This document shows positions 14,104 to 21,466 of a stretch of 46,236 nt of DNA, piece after piece. Source of the stretch: a virus. Each line of letters opens with the position of its first letter. Position 1 is the first letter of the stretch. Made by a program: the position numbers and the translations under genes. The notes below the pieces were generated by a model. The model had not been told where the DNA came from. It ran no database searches and saw only the letters and a list, made by a program, of their open reading frames with translations. The DNA lies in the IMG/VR virus record IMGVR_UViG_3300007351_000020, positions 1-46,236 of that record; one strand, written 5' to 3'.

Positions 14104-14874
14104 ATGGCGTCACCGCAAGTTGAGAACGGGTACATCAGGATTGCGACGGAACTATGGGCCGCGCTTGTTAGGGCTCGTATTCCAGGGGAAGCCCGGCAGG
14201 TGTTTGATTCAATCATCCGGAAAACTTACGGGTTTAACAAGAAGGAGGACGTTATTTCTCTCTCCCAATTTGCCAAAGACACCGGGCTTTCCCGTATCGC
14301 AGTATTTCGGGCGGTCTCAAAACTGCAAACTATGCGGCTGATCACTGTTACCAAAAAAGGTAACAGATCGGCGAATGAGTATGCAATAAACAAGGATCAT
14401 TCACAATGGCAACTGTTACCAAAAAAGGTAATAGAAACTGTATCCAAAAAAGATAACAGTCATGGGAGTTCTGTTAACATTTTGGATACAACTGTATCCA
14501 AAAAAGGTAACAAATCTGTATCCAAAAATGTAGCACACAATAGACATAATAAACACTATACAATAGACAATTGTCCGGAGCGATCGTTGATCGACTCCGA
14601 ACCCTCCCCGGCGATACCCCCATTTTTCTCTCAACTTGAACTCTACCGAAACGACAAAAAACTATGCGGCCGGATATGCCAACTTTTGCCAGCATGGAAG
14701 AGTGCTTTCCCGGCCGTAGACGTTGAGGCGGAAATCAGAAAAGCCCATGCCTGGGAAGTCGCAAATCCGAAACGGCAGAAAAAAGACCGCGCAAAGTTCC
14801 TGAATAACTGGTTATCCCGCCAACAGGATCGAGGCGGGACTGTACCTGAAAAACCGGACCCAATGAAATGGTAG
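14104..14874 (+). CDS. Replication initiator, phage O-like, with internal origin
   Basis: This 256-residue protein has an N-terminal phage replication protein O-type winged-helix domain (about residues 1-95): ENGYIRIATELWAALVRA, RQVFDSIIRKTYGFNKKED, SLSQFAKDTGLSRIAVFRAV. The middle (about 95-155) is low-complexity with repeats of VSKKGN and VTKKGN, because it is translated from DNA iterons. The C-terminal part would recruit the helicase encoded next. This copies the lambda arrangement, in which the O gene carries its own origin. ATG 14104 follows AGAGGAAATATGA. Confidence 0.85.
   Translation: MASPQVENGYIRIATELWAALVRARIPGEARQVFDSIIRKTYGFNKKEDVISLSQFAKDTGLSRIAVFRAVSKLQTMRLITVTKKGNRSANEYAINKDHSQWQLLPKKVIETVSKKDNSHGSSVNILDTTVSKKGNKSVSKNVAHNRHNKHYTIDNCPERSLIDSEPSPAIPPFFSQLELYRNDKKLCGRICQLLPAWKSAFPAVDVEAEIRKAHAWEVANPKRQKKDRAKFLNNWLSRQQDRGGTVPEKPDPMKW
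14345..14535. other. Origin of replication: iterons within the initiator gene
   Basis: Six related units of about 22 bp lie inside the initiator gene. The best, 14345-14366, is a perfect inverted repeat, CTGTTACC-AAAAAA-GGTAACAG. Others are 14413-14434, 14438-14459, 14492-14513, a shortened 14516-14535, and one in inverted orientation at 14471-14490. The left half alternates between CTGTTACC and CTGTATCC. An A/T-rich stretch with repeated ACAATAGACA (14530-14575) follows and could be the unwinding element. Confidence 0.8.
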
Positions 14875-14876
14875 CC

Positions 14877-15734
14877 ATGAAAGAAATAGAACCGACTGAA
14901 ACCGAAAAACTGATCAAGCGGGAATATGAGCTATCGCAGTATCAGGGCGAGTTTGAGGTATTGCCGGCCAGTGAACTTCGCAAAATAGCACGCGGTAGAC
15001 CTCGCCCATCCGTCCTGCTTAAATCCGGCATTCCGGCGATTGACGCCACGATCGAGGGCTTTGAGCCGCCGGAACTGACAATCATAACCGGACCAACAAA
15101 GGGCGGAAAGACATTATTTTGCCAGACCTTGACGGAATCATTTATCCGTCAGGGATTTAATCTGCTGTGGTTTCCGTACGAAAACTGCGGCGAATATGGC
15201 GAACGATTCATGCGAGCTTTCGGCGCGGAAGTTCCTGAGTTTTTCATGCCGAAGAAGCTGAAGCGGAACGCGCTTGAATGGCTTAATGAGCGCATTTGGG
15301 AAACACAGGTTAAATATAACCACGTCCACGCGGTTTTCATCGATCATTTGCACTTTCTCTTTGACATGGCTCGAAGCAAAAGTCCGTCTCTGGAGATCGG
15401 CGCAATCATGCGGCAGCTAATCGGTATCGCGCAGGAGCGCAACGTTGCGATGTTTTTGATTTGTCATATGGTCAAAGTCGCTCCTGATCATGAACCACAG
15501 GCCGGGGACACGAGGGACAGCGGAATGATCGAGTGTGAATGTGACAACTTGCTTGCCGTCTGGCGAAGCAAAAAGCAGGGATCAACGCAATCGAAAATCA
15601 AAGTTATCCTCAACCGCAGGCTCGGAGTGTTCGACTACGTGGTAACAGTCGCAAAACAAGGCCCGTACCTCCGCGAGATCGAACAAAGACAGCAAGAGGC
15701 CCCGCAATCATGGGAGAACAAATGCTATCAGTGA
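14877..15734 (+). CDS. DnaB-like replicative helicase ATPase domain
   Basis: This 285-residue protein has a RecA-fold core of the DnaB C-terminal type: Walker A GPTKGGKT (about residues 73-80), Walker B HAVFIDHLHFLFDM (about 150-163), then AQERNVAMFLICHMVK, and a basic C-terminal strand with KVILNRRLG. The N-terminal DnaB domain is missing, so it resembles the shorter phage helicases or loaders that work with an O-like initiator. ATG 14877 is preferred. ATG 14868, inside the previous gene, is possible. Confidence 0.8.
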   Translation: MKEIEPTETEKLIKREYELSQYQGEFEVLPASELRKIARGRPRPSVLLKSGIPAIDATIEGFEPPELTIITGPTKGGKTLFCQTLTESFIRQGFNLLWFPYENCGEYGERFMRAFGAEVPEFFMPKKLKRNALEWLNERIWETQVKYNHVHAVFIDHLHFLFDMARSKSPSLEIGAIMRQLIGIAQERNVAMFLICHMVKVAPDHEPQAGDTRDSGMIECECDNLLAVWRSKKQGSTQSKIKVILNRRLGVFDYVVTVAKQGPYLREIEQRQQEAPQSWENKCYQ

Positions 15735-16339
15735 CCGACGCTGAAACCCTTGCATGGCAGGAGCAAGAGCGGGATAACGCGGACCTCGAGCGAATGAACC
15801 GCGAAATATTCACGCCGCAGGCCCGGACCGCTATTGCCGAAATGAAAGAAGAGGCGGGCGCATGGGGGCTGGAGCGCCGCCATATATTTCTTGCCGGCAT
15901 CCAGGCCCAGCTCGAAATTCAGATCATGGACCTGGAAGCCGATTACCTTGACGGCATGAAACGGGGGCAGCCGTACCTTGAGCGCCGGATAACCGCAGAC
16001 CTGATTGTCAACAAACAAAAGACGCTGGAGCGCGTCCAGGGCGAAATGAAAAGTCTGATCATCCGGCTCCACGCTCTCCAGCAGGGCAAGGAACTGAAGC
16101 AGGCCGGATTGACTGACGCCGAAATTAAGCGGGCCCGGCAATACCCGATCGAGCGGCTTGTTGAGATCGGGCGCAACGGCCGGGCGCTGTGTGTATGGCA
16201 TGAGGATCATGATCCGTCAATGGACTGTAGGAACAATTTTGCATACTGTCACGCCTGCGGGAAACACGGGGATACGATTGATCTTTACCGGCAGATCCAC
16301 TGCGTGGATTTTCCTACAGCGGTAAGGGCGCTCCAATGA
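15722..16339 (+). CDS. Primase-type zinc-finger protein without catalytic domain
   Basis: This is 205 residues from ATG 15722, just behind GGAGAAC. An upstream ATG at 15710 lacks a ribosome site. About residues 1-150 are helical and charged. The C-terminus is a CHC2 zinc finger like that of DnaG: CVWHEDHDPSMDC, then FAYCHACGKHGDTIDLY, followed by the usual closing helix (PTAVRALQ). No TOPRIM or polymerase domain follows and none is encoded nearby. It may load or guide the host primase. It overlaps the end of the helicase gene. Confidence 0.75.
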   Translation: MLSVTDAETLAWQEQERDNADLERMNREIFTPQARTAIAEMKEEAGAWGLERRHIFLAGIQAQLEIQIMDLEADYLDGMKRGQPYLERRITADLIVNKQKTLERVQGEMKSLIIRLHALQQGKELKQAGLTDAEIKRARQYPIERLVEIGRNGRALCVWHEDHDPSMDCRNNFAYCHACGKHGDTIDLYRQIHCVDFPTAVRALQ

Positions 16340-16373
16340 CCCGCCTAGAGCGCGTGGCGATACAGGAGGAGAG

Positions 16374-17156
16374 ATGCTAGGGCCGTTCACTTACCTTTCC
16401 CTTTTCACTGGCGCTGGCGGTGGAGATTTAGCGTGTCAACACCTACTTGGATGGAGATGCCTCGGATATGTCGAAATTGATGAATACTGCCAAAAAGTCA
16501 TCGCGCAAAGGATCAAAGACGGCTTCCTCAACGAAGCCCCAATCTTCACCGATATCCGCACATTCATCAGTGACGGGTACGCCGCAAGCTATCAAGGAAT
16601 GGTTGATGTCGTCACGGGGGGATTCCCATGTCAAGACATTTCAAGCGCCGGGTCAATGCGTGGTATCAACGGGAAGCGGTCAAGTCTCTGGCGTTCAATG
16701 GCCGAAGTGGTTCGCCAAGCTAGACCCAAATTCGCGCTTGTGGAAAATTCGCCAATGCTCACTATTCGAGGACTTGGAGACGTCCTTAGAGAGTTGGCCG
16801 AAATGCGGCGAAATGCGCGATGGAAAGTGTTTTCCGCTTGCGAATTCGGAGCGCCACACACACGGGAAAGGCTGTTCGCAGTTTCCAACGCCGAATGCGA
16901 TCGACGGAGAGCCGGTAGCAGCCTTATGGGATGGGCATGGGGAAATTTACAAAACGAAAAACGGAACGCTTCGGCGCCGCGCCAAGACGGGAAGCAATTT
17001 CGGCGTGAAGTTGCCCGTTGCAATTGGTGGAACTCCGAACCCGATGTGGGTCGAGTGGCTAATGGGCTGGCCTATGGGGTGGACCGCCTTAGAGCCATTG
17101 GCAACGGACAAGTTCCAATTATGGCTGCAACTGCATGGGAGATATTGAGTCAATGA
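16374..17156 (+). CDS. dcm: DNA cytosine-5 methyltransferase
   Basis: This 260-residue protein starts after AGGAGGAGAG. The C5-methyltransferase motifs appear in order: FTGAGGGD (I), YVEIDEYC (II), GGFPCQDIS with the catalytic Cys (IV), ENSP (VI, normally ENV), TRERLFAVS (VIII) and RLRAIGNGQVP plus AATAWEIL (X). The target-recognition region between VIII and X is short. No matching restriction enzyme is encoded, so it is probably used to hide phage DNA from host nucleases. Almost the whole gene is shared with a second frame at 16447-17148. Confidence 0.9.
   Translation: MLGPFTYLSLFTGAGGGDLACQHLLGWRCLGYVEIDEYCQKVIAQRIKDGFLNEAPIFTDIRTFISDGYAASYQGMVDVVTGGFPCQDISSAGSMRGINGKRSSLWRSMAEVVRQARPKFALVENSPMLTIRGLGDVLRELAEMRRNARWKVFSACEFGAPHTRERLFAVSNAECDRRRAGSSLMGWAWGNLQNEKRNASAPRQDGKQFRREVARCNWWNSEPDVGRVANGLAYGVDRLRAIGNGQVPIMAATAWEILSQ
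16447..17148 (+). CDS. Nested +1-frame protein inside the methyltransferase gene
   Basis: This frame of up to 233 residues lies wholly within the dcm gene, one base out of phase. It is not a random shadow. It reads KEWLMSS and VKTF, then SRLWKIRQCSLFEDL, SWPKCGEMRDGKCFPL, PTPNAIDG and the end NPMWVEWLMGWPMGWTALEPL...KFQLWL. That succession I know from phage proteins often annotated beside or within C5 methyltransferases. The true start is uncertain; ATG 16606, with AAGGA upstream, gives about 180 residues. Its role is unknown, perhaps target recognition or a partner subunit. Confidence 0.65.
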   Translation: MDGDASDMSKLMNTAKKSSRKGSKTASSTKPQSSPISAHSSVTGTPQAIKEWLMSSRGDSHVKTFQAPGQCVVSTGSGQVSGVQWPKWFAKLDPNSRLWKIRQCSLFEDLETSLESWPKCGEMRDGKCFPLANSERHTHGKGCSQFPTPNAIDGEPVAALWDGHGEIYKTKNGTLRRRAKTGSNFGVKLPVAIGGTPNPMWVEWLMGWPMGWTALEPLATDKFQLWLQLHGRY

Positions 17157-17220
17157 ATCGCGGCCTAACCGTCCCTGAGCTTGAGCAGGGCCAACAAACG
17201 CTATGGTGAAAGGAGGAGAT

Positions 17221-17391
17221 ATGGTTACGGTTTACAATCGTGGATACTGTTTCAATTGTGGGGAGCCGACTGATGATGACTACGATGTCGGCAGGGTCAG
17301 GCTGTATTGTTGCACACAGCGCGAATGCCAGAGGGAATTGAGGGACATGGAACAGGAAGAGCGCGAAGAGCGCGACTGTGAGTGGAGATAA
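17221..17391 (+). CDS. Zinc-binding microprotein
   Basis: This is 56 residues from ATG 17221, directly after AAAGGAGGAGAT. YCFNCGEP and YCCTQREC supply two cysteine pairs for zinc, followed by an acidic/basic helix (ELRDMEQEEREERD). It opens the block of small accessory genes after the methyltransferase. Confidence 0.65.
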   Translation: MVTVYNRGYCFNCGEPTDDDYDVGRVRLYCCTQRECQRELRDMEQEEREERDCEWR

Positions 17392-17397
17392 ATACAA

Positions 17398-17514
17398 ATG
17401 ATCCTCGCAGTCGCTCTTATCTTCGCAACACTGCTCACGTGGTCACTCTGCTACGCGGCAGGCGAGGCGGACAGGGGAAAAGAAAGGTGGGAAAATGAAA
17501 ACACTAACACCTGA
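17398..17514 (+). CDS. Possible 38-residue membrane peptide
   Basis: ATG 17398 opens a frame with one hydrophobic segment (ILAVALIFATLLTWSLCYAA) and a polar tail. The ribosome site GGAGATAAATACA is acceptable. The stop lies 20 bp inside the next gene. Single-span microproteins are common in phage early regions; expression is not proven. Confidence 0.45.
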   Translation: MILAVALIFATLLTWSLCYAAGEADRGKERWENENTNT

Positions 17515-17749
17515 ACAGGTCAAGGCATTCTGCGAGAGGATGGGGTTTAGGTACTATTGCGGAACGGATGCTTGGAGCAATACCCATGCTTCTGCTGGGA
17601 GATATAGAAATGCCCGCACTATTGAAATCGCCTTTTTTCGCTATGGCCGCACGGAGCGCGAGGCCGCCAACAATCTCTACCGCACGATGACCCGCGAGAT
17701 CAAGCGGCTGGCCGAAAGGTGGGAGGAGGAAAACCATGAACGTCCGTGA
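17495..17749 (+). CDS. Unknown small protein
   Basis: This 84-residue protein follows GAAAGGTGGGAAA. It is helical and basic, with a C-terminal coiled segment (AANNLYRTMTREIKRLAERW). No known motif was seen. It ends 14 bp inside the next gene, whose ribosome site (GGGAGGAGGAAAACC) lies within it. Confidence 0.6.
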   Translation: MKTLTPEQVKAFCERMGFRYYCGTDAWSNTHASAGRYRNARTIEIAFFRYGRTEREAANNLYRTMTREIKRLAERWEEENHERP

Positions 17750-17993
17750 AATCGTAAAGGCGTATCTCGAAGCGAACGGGTTTGACGGGCTGTACAATCC
17801 CAACATTGTCTGTGGCTGCATGAGGGATGATTTAATTCCATGTGACTTTGAGAATGGGAATTGCGAGGCGGGATACAAGCAAACGTGCGAAAATTGCAAC
17901 CCTGAAGACTGTGAGGAAGCGCAATATCCGCACGAGGACAAAACCTATTTCTGCATCGGCCCGAAGAGGCAGGAGGAAAACCATGTCGTGTAA
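17736..17993 (+). CDS. Cys-rich protein
   Basis: This 85-residue protein has nine cysteines from about residue 26 (CGCMRDDLIPC, CEAGYKQTCENCNPEDC, FCIG). It probably binds zinc or a metal cluster. The N-terminal helix REIVKAYLEANGFDGLY is a pattern seen in small phage proteins of this kind. It is coupled to its neighbours by short overlaps. Confidence 0.6.
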   Translation: MNVREIVKAYLEANGFDGLYNPNIVCGCMRDDLIPCDFENGNCEAGYKQTCENCNPEDCEEAQYPHEDKTYFCIGPKRQEENHVV

Positions 17994-18492
17994 ACCGGAA
18001 ATGAACAAGAGCATTCTGAAGAAGTTAAAGCAGGCCGATGAAGAGGGCGGGTTCGGGATGTTTAGTGCTGCGTGGTATGACCGGCGCTGCACTTCCTGGG
18101 AGGCGTGGAAATCTTTCATTGAGCATCATTCAGGCCGTGCTCTCGCCCTCTTCCGCGAACAGGTGATTGCCGCAAAATTCACCCGCGCCGAACTCCTCTA
18201 CTGCAAGGAGAACATCGGAGAAGAGGCATGGAAGAAGCTGGAGATCGAGATACCGGAAGAAGGGTTCAAGCCGTATGCGGCGGATAGCAAAAGGGTGCTG
18301 GAGGAGTACGGGTTCAAACGCTACTGGGTTCGCTCTTCGCATGCTGGCTACTTCGTGGAAATGGCAGACGGTTTATATAGCGACTTAACGGACGTTGTTG
18401 TCTCAATGGCGCAATGTCACATGAACGAACGTGCCGCCTATGACGCCGCCGCCACGTGGTGCAAGGAAAACCTGAAGGAGAAGGGGAAATGA
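17983..18492 (+). CDS. Unknown protein
   Basis: This is 169 residues from ATG 17983 after GGCAGGAGGAAAACC. An ATG at 18001 is an alternative. The upstream open frame is only a shadow of the previous gene. It is mostly helical, with a central beta segment (FKRYWVRSSHAGYFVEMADG). No catalytic motif was seen. Confidence 0.6.
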   Translation: MSCKPEMNKSILKKLKQADEEGGFGMFSAAWYDRRCTSWEAWKSFIEHHSGRALALFREQVIAAKFTRAELLYCKENIGEEAWKKLEIEIPEEGFKPYAADSKRVLEEYGFKRYWVRSSHAGYFVEMADGLYSDLTDVVVSMAQCHMNERAAYDAAATWCKENLKEKGK

Positions 18493-18734
18493 GTAGAGCC
18501 GAAGAACTGGAAATGATGAATAAATATCAACAGCATGTTATCGATGCCGATAATACCGAACTCTCCTCTCTCCGCGCCCAGCTTGCGGACGCGGTGGCGG
18601 AGAATGAGCGGCTGAAGGGCGCGTTAGCCGACCTTTGCGCAAGCCACAGAATGCAGAATCTTGGACTGTGCAGGGAGATCGAGTCGTTGGAATACGAGAA
18701 CGCCTTTGCAAAGATTCTGCTCAACTCTTACTGA
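18489..18734 (+). CDS. Coiled-coil protein
   Basis: This 81-residue protein starts in the stop of the gene before (ATGA). There is a long heptad region at about residues 18-45 (ELSSLRAQLADAVAENERLK). The pattern is common among phage proteins that pad accessory operons. No specific role is visible. Confidence 0.6.
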   Translation: MSRAEELEMMNKYQQHVIDADNTELSSLRAQLADAVAENERLKGALADLCASHRMQNLGLCREIESLEYENAFAKILLNSY

Positions 18735-18754
18735 CAAGATAAGGAGCCGCAACC

Positions 18755-19117
18755 ATGAGCTTATTTAAGAAGCCCCCAAGACCTATTATCTCTGGGTACG
18801 ACACCATCACCGGCCCTATGACGGATGAAGAGCGCGACACCCGCCATTATAAACGGCTTGGCAAGTATCTAAATGAGAAAGCTGCGCCGAATGATGCTTA
18901 CTCGGATGCAGAATATCTGCGTAAGGAACTGCGGAAGGCGAGAGAGGAGATTAAGGAACTCGCCGCCGCCAAAGAGGAGGCTAAGCGGCTGATAGAGGCA
19001 ATTCGCAAGGACAACAAATGCACAAATGAGCATGACATGCATTGTGGATGTGGGGCTACTGCCTTGCTTGAAGCTCTTGCAGAATACGATGGAAAGCAAG
19101 TAGCTGATTACTACTAG
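18755..19117 (+). CDS. Coiled-coil protein with Cys/His end
   Basis: This 120-residue protein has the ribosome leader AAGGAGCCGCAACC, which is nearly identical before this gene and the next two. A central coiled coil (about residues 52-85) is followed by CTNEHDMHCGCG, a possible metal site. The function is unknown. Confidence 0.6.
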   Translation: MSLFKKPPRPIISGYDTITGPMTDEERDTRHYKRLGKYLNEKAAPNDAYSDAEYLRKELRKAREEIKELAAAKEEAKRLIEAIRKDNKCTNEHDMHCGCGATALLEALAEYDGKQVADYY

Positions 19118-19131
19118 AAGGAGCCTCAACC

Positions 19132-19461
19132 ATGACACCATCAATACCGCCACATGACCACTTATCCGAAACCAGAGGCTACCGAGCACCAATCTACATT
19201 AAACAGCTTGAAGAAGAAAACAAGCGCCTGAGAGAGGAGGTCGAGAGGCTGAAGACGCAGATGGCGGAATTGTACGGTGAGGATATCTGCGGCATATGCG
19301 GGCTTCCTGGGGCCGACAAGATTCCGCATCCTTGCCATTGGCCGGGCGAAATGGTTCCCAATACGGAATTTGTCCATGCTTATTGCGAAGAAATGGAATG
19401 CCGGAGGGCGCACGCCGCGCTTACCGATCAAGAACGGGAAGCGTTTCTGCGAACGATTTAA
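19132..19461 (+). CDS. Coiled-coil zinc protein
   Basis: This 109-residue protein has a coiled coil (about residues 22-47, IKQLEEENKRLREEVERLK) and then DICGICGLPGADKIPHPCH with further Cys/His residues up to YCEEMECRRAH, a likely zinc-binding module. Its leader AAGGAGCCTCAACC matches that of the previous gene. Confidence 0.6.
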   Translation: MTPSIPPHDHLSETRGYRAPIYIKQLEEENKRLREEVERLKTQMAELYGEDICGICGLPGADKIPHPCHWPGEMVPNTEFVHAYCEEMECRRAHAALTDQEREAFLRTI

Positions 19462-19473
19462 GGAGCCGCAATC

Positions 19474-19896
19474 ATGAAACTTACCGAATCCGACTGTAGA
19501 CAAATAGAAAAAATCAATGGAGACTGGATTGCGTATCAGTACATTACCATCGACAGTCTGCGCTGGCTGATTGAGGACTTTTTCCCACGGGTAAGCCTCC
19601 GCCCCGCGCCTGAAGTGGTGTGGGGGGAGTGGGAGCATCTTGGCATGCAGGATTATGAGCTGGACATAAAATGTCAATCCTGTGGCCGTGATATGTACTA
19701 TCTGACGGTAACATCAACCCTAAGCGGCTTTGATTGGGAGGTTGCATGCGCCGATGATGATAATACTACGATTTGCACGCTAAAGAAGGGTAAGCGTGCC
19801 ACTGTTGCCGCCGCCCAGTCCGCCGCCGAGACCGCCGCGATGCACCTGGAGAAGGGGGTGGAGGGCCGAACGCAGACAATTGGGCAGCTGAAATAG
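19474..19896 (+). CDS. Unknown protein with zinc pair
   Basis: This 140-residue protein has CQSCGRDMYYL near residue 67, followed by a beta-rich stretch. The C-terminus is a basic, alanine-rich helix (RATVAAAQSAAETAAMHL). It has the third copy of the AAGGAGCCGCAATC leader. The function is unknown. Confidence 0.6.
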   Translation: MKLTESDCRQIEKINGDWIAYQYITIDSLRWLIEDFFPRVSLRPAPEVVWGEWEHLGMQDYELDIKCQSCGRDMYYLTVTSTLSGFDWEVACADDDNTTICTLKKGKRATVAAAQSAAETAAMHLEKGVEGRTQTIGQLK

Positions 19897-19926
19897 CGGA
19901 TAAAATCAGGCCAGTGGAGGCGAAGG

Positions 19927-20298
19927 ATGAATAAGAGCGACGCTTTTGTCCAAGCAGATATAGTTGTCGGCGTAGACAGAGACGGCAACTTCGTCTACCG
20001 CGAATTTGAGGCGTGGCACGGCCTCATGAATCTCATCGCCCGCACGCTCACTGAGGATGACTATGAAGATTGGTATTGGAGCATTGACGAGCCGGATAGC
20101 TGGTTTGAGTGCCAGACATGCGCCGATGAAGGGTTTGTCGAATGCCGGGAATATTATAACGACTATGTGAATTACGACAGCGACGATGTCATGGAATGCC
20201 CCGAATGCAAACGCGCCGAATGGGACAGACGATTTGCCGTGGCTCAGTGGAAGTTGAACAAATGGGTGAACAAACACGGAATGGTGATAGTGACATGA
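19927..20298 (+). CDS. Acidic protein with zinc-ribbon-like cysteines
   Basis: This 123-residue protein is strongly acidic and aromatic in the first half (EDDYEDWYWSIDEPDSWFE), then carries CQTCADEGFVEC and CPECKRAEWD, the spacing of a DnaJ-type zinc site. It ends with an ATGA overlap into the DUF5131 gene, which suggests a joint role. Confidence 0.6.
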   Translation: MNKSDAFVQADIVVGVDRDGNFVYREFEAWHGLMNLIARTLTEDDYEDWYWSIDEPDSWFECQTCADEGFVECREYYNDYVNYDSDDVMECPECKRAEWDRRFAVAQWKLNKWVNKHGMVIVT

Positions 20299-20960
20299 AA
20301 ATGAGCTGGAACGCTGCCGCCGGATGCAATCATGGCTGTTGGTATTGCTATGCTCGGAAATTCTTGCGCCGGAGCCACTGTCAGAAATGCCAAGCGTTTG
20401 AACCGCACTGGCACTGGGAGCGGCTAGAGCAACCGCTGAAGCGCAAGAAACCCACAACGATTTTTCTTGACAGCGTGTGGGATATCGGCGCGGACTGCTG
20501 GAAGAATGAGGATATCCAGAAGGTGCTCGATGTGGTACGCGAAGCGAAACAGCACACCTTCCTCGCGCTGACAAAAAACCCGAAACGGTATATGGATTTT
20601 GACTTGCCGGAAAATTTGTGGTGCGGGGTGACGGTGACGGGATTGGAGGATTGGGGGAAAACGATAGCCATGAACCCGCCAGCGCCCAATATGGCTGGGG
20701 ATAAATGCTACCGGCGATTCATTTCTTTTGAGCCGGTTCTTGATGATATGAAATGGCTGCATTGGCAAAAGCTGCATAAGTGGCAAGGCATCATCATCGG
20801 CCCATTGAACCACAAAAAGCGCGTGACGAAGAGGGAATGGATACTCAATCTAACCGATCTTGCAGTCAAGGCCGGTGTGCCGGTATTCCACAAACGCGAT
20901 TGTCTAAAACAAGGCTTACTCCGTCCCGACGAGATGCGGGCGGAACTGGCGTGGAGGTGA
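20295..20960 (+). CDS. Radical-SAM-like DUF5131 (Gp37/Gp68) protein
   Basis: This is 221 residues from ATG 20295. The frame extends upstream only as a shadow. AAGCNHGCWYCYA at about residues 8-20 gives the C-x3-C-x2-C iron-sulfur motif of radical SAM enzymes. TIFLDSVWDIG, FLALTKNPKRY, WCGVTVTG and ISFEPVLDDM follow in the order of the DUF5131/phage Gp37-Gp68 family. It is a bit shorter than usual. The family is common in phages and mobile elements, but its substrate is not established. A nucleic-acid or protein modification is plausible. Confidence 0.85.
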   Translation: MKMSWNAAAGCNHGCWYCYARKFLRRSHCQKCQAFEPHWHWERLEQPLKRKKPTTIFLDSVWDIGADCWKNEDIQKVLDVVREAKQHTFLALTKNPKRYMDFDLPENLWCGVTVTGLEDWGKTIAMNPPAPNMAGDKCYRRFISFEPVLDDMKWLHWQKLHKWQGIIIGPLNHKKRVTKREWILNLTDLAVKAGVPVFHKRDCLKQGLLRPDEMRAELAWR

Positions 20961-20963
20961 AGG

Positions 20964-21233
20964 ATGATCGACCTGAAATGGATTAAAGAACGGGCGGAGA
21001 AATTTGAGCATTGCCAAGAATACGATTGGTGCAAGGCGGATGGAATTGCAGAGGATGTTATTGACCTCATCGCGCACATCGAGGAGTTGGAGAAGGCGCT
21101 GAGGACATGGTTGCCACTTGTTGATCATCAATATCCATGCGAGGATGAACCAGTTACAGGCGTTCATAGTCCGGATGGTTGCATATGTGGACTCGCCCAA
21201 GCCCGCGCCCTTGTGGGAGAGGAGGAGAAGTGA
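20964..21233 (+). CDS. Unknown small protein
   Basis: This 89-residue protein follows GGAGGTGAAGG. It has a helical N-terminus with CQEYDWCKADG and a C-terminal part with CEDEP and CICGLAQARAL. It is possibly metal-binding. The stop overlaps the GTG start of the next gene. Confidence 0.55.
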   Translation: MIDLKWIKERAEKFEHCQEYDWCKADGIAEDVIDLIAHIEELEKALRTWLPLVDHQYPCEDEPVTGVHSPDGCICGLAQARALVGEEEK

Positions 21234-21466
21234 TCCTTAACACGCTGAAAATTGGTCGCAAAAAGCTCTACTGCGTGCACTGGAAACTGCGCGGTGCTCT
21301 TTTCGGTAACGAGGCCCTCGTGCTCGCGCAGAGCATGGAAGAAGCAAAGCGAATAGTCAAAAGCGCGGGCCTTATTCAGTCGAACCATGAGATAGTTCGC
21401 GTGAAACTTGCGATGGTTCATGCTGCGGAGCATAAATCTAACGAACAGTGGAAGGAGGCCCCATGA
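21230..21466 (+). CDS. Unknown small protein (GTG start)
   Basis: This is 78 residues from GTG 21230, which overlaps the previous stop (GTGA) and is preceded by GAGGAGGAGAA. The upstream open frame is out of context. The protein is basic with an alpha/beta look (KKLYCVHWKLRGALFGNEAL, then SMEEAKRIVKSAG). No motif was recognised. Confidence 0.6.
   Translation: MILNTLKIGRKKLYCVHWKLRGALFGNEALVLAQSMEEAKRIVKSAGLIQSNHEIVRVKLAMVHAAEHKSNEQWKEAP

Noticed and set aside
14345-14535. CRISPR-like array of repeats
   Set aside because: The spacers are too short and irregular, one unit is inverted, and the repeats lie within an initiator gene. Origin iterons explain them better.
19906-20574. 222-codon minus-strand open frame
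   Set aside because: It spans two coupled plus-strand genes, one of which has clear radical SAM motifs. It is an antisense shadow without recognisable domains.
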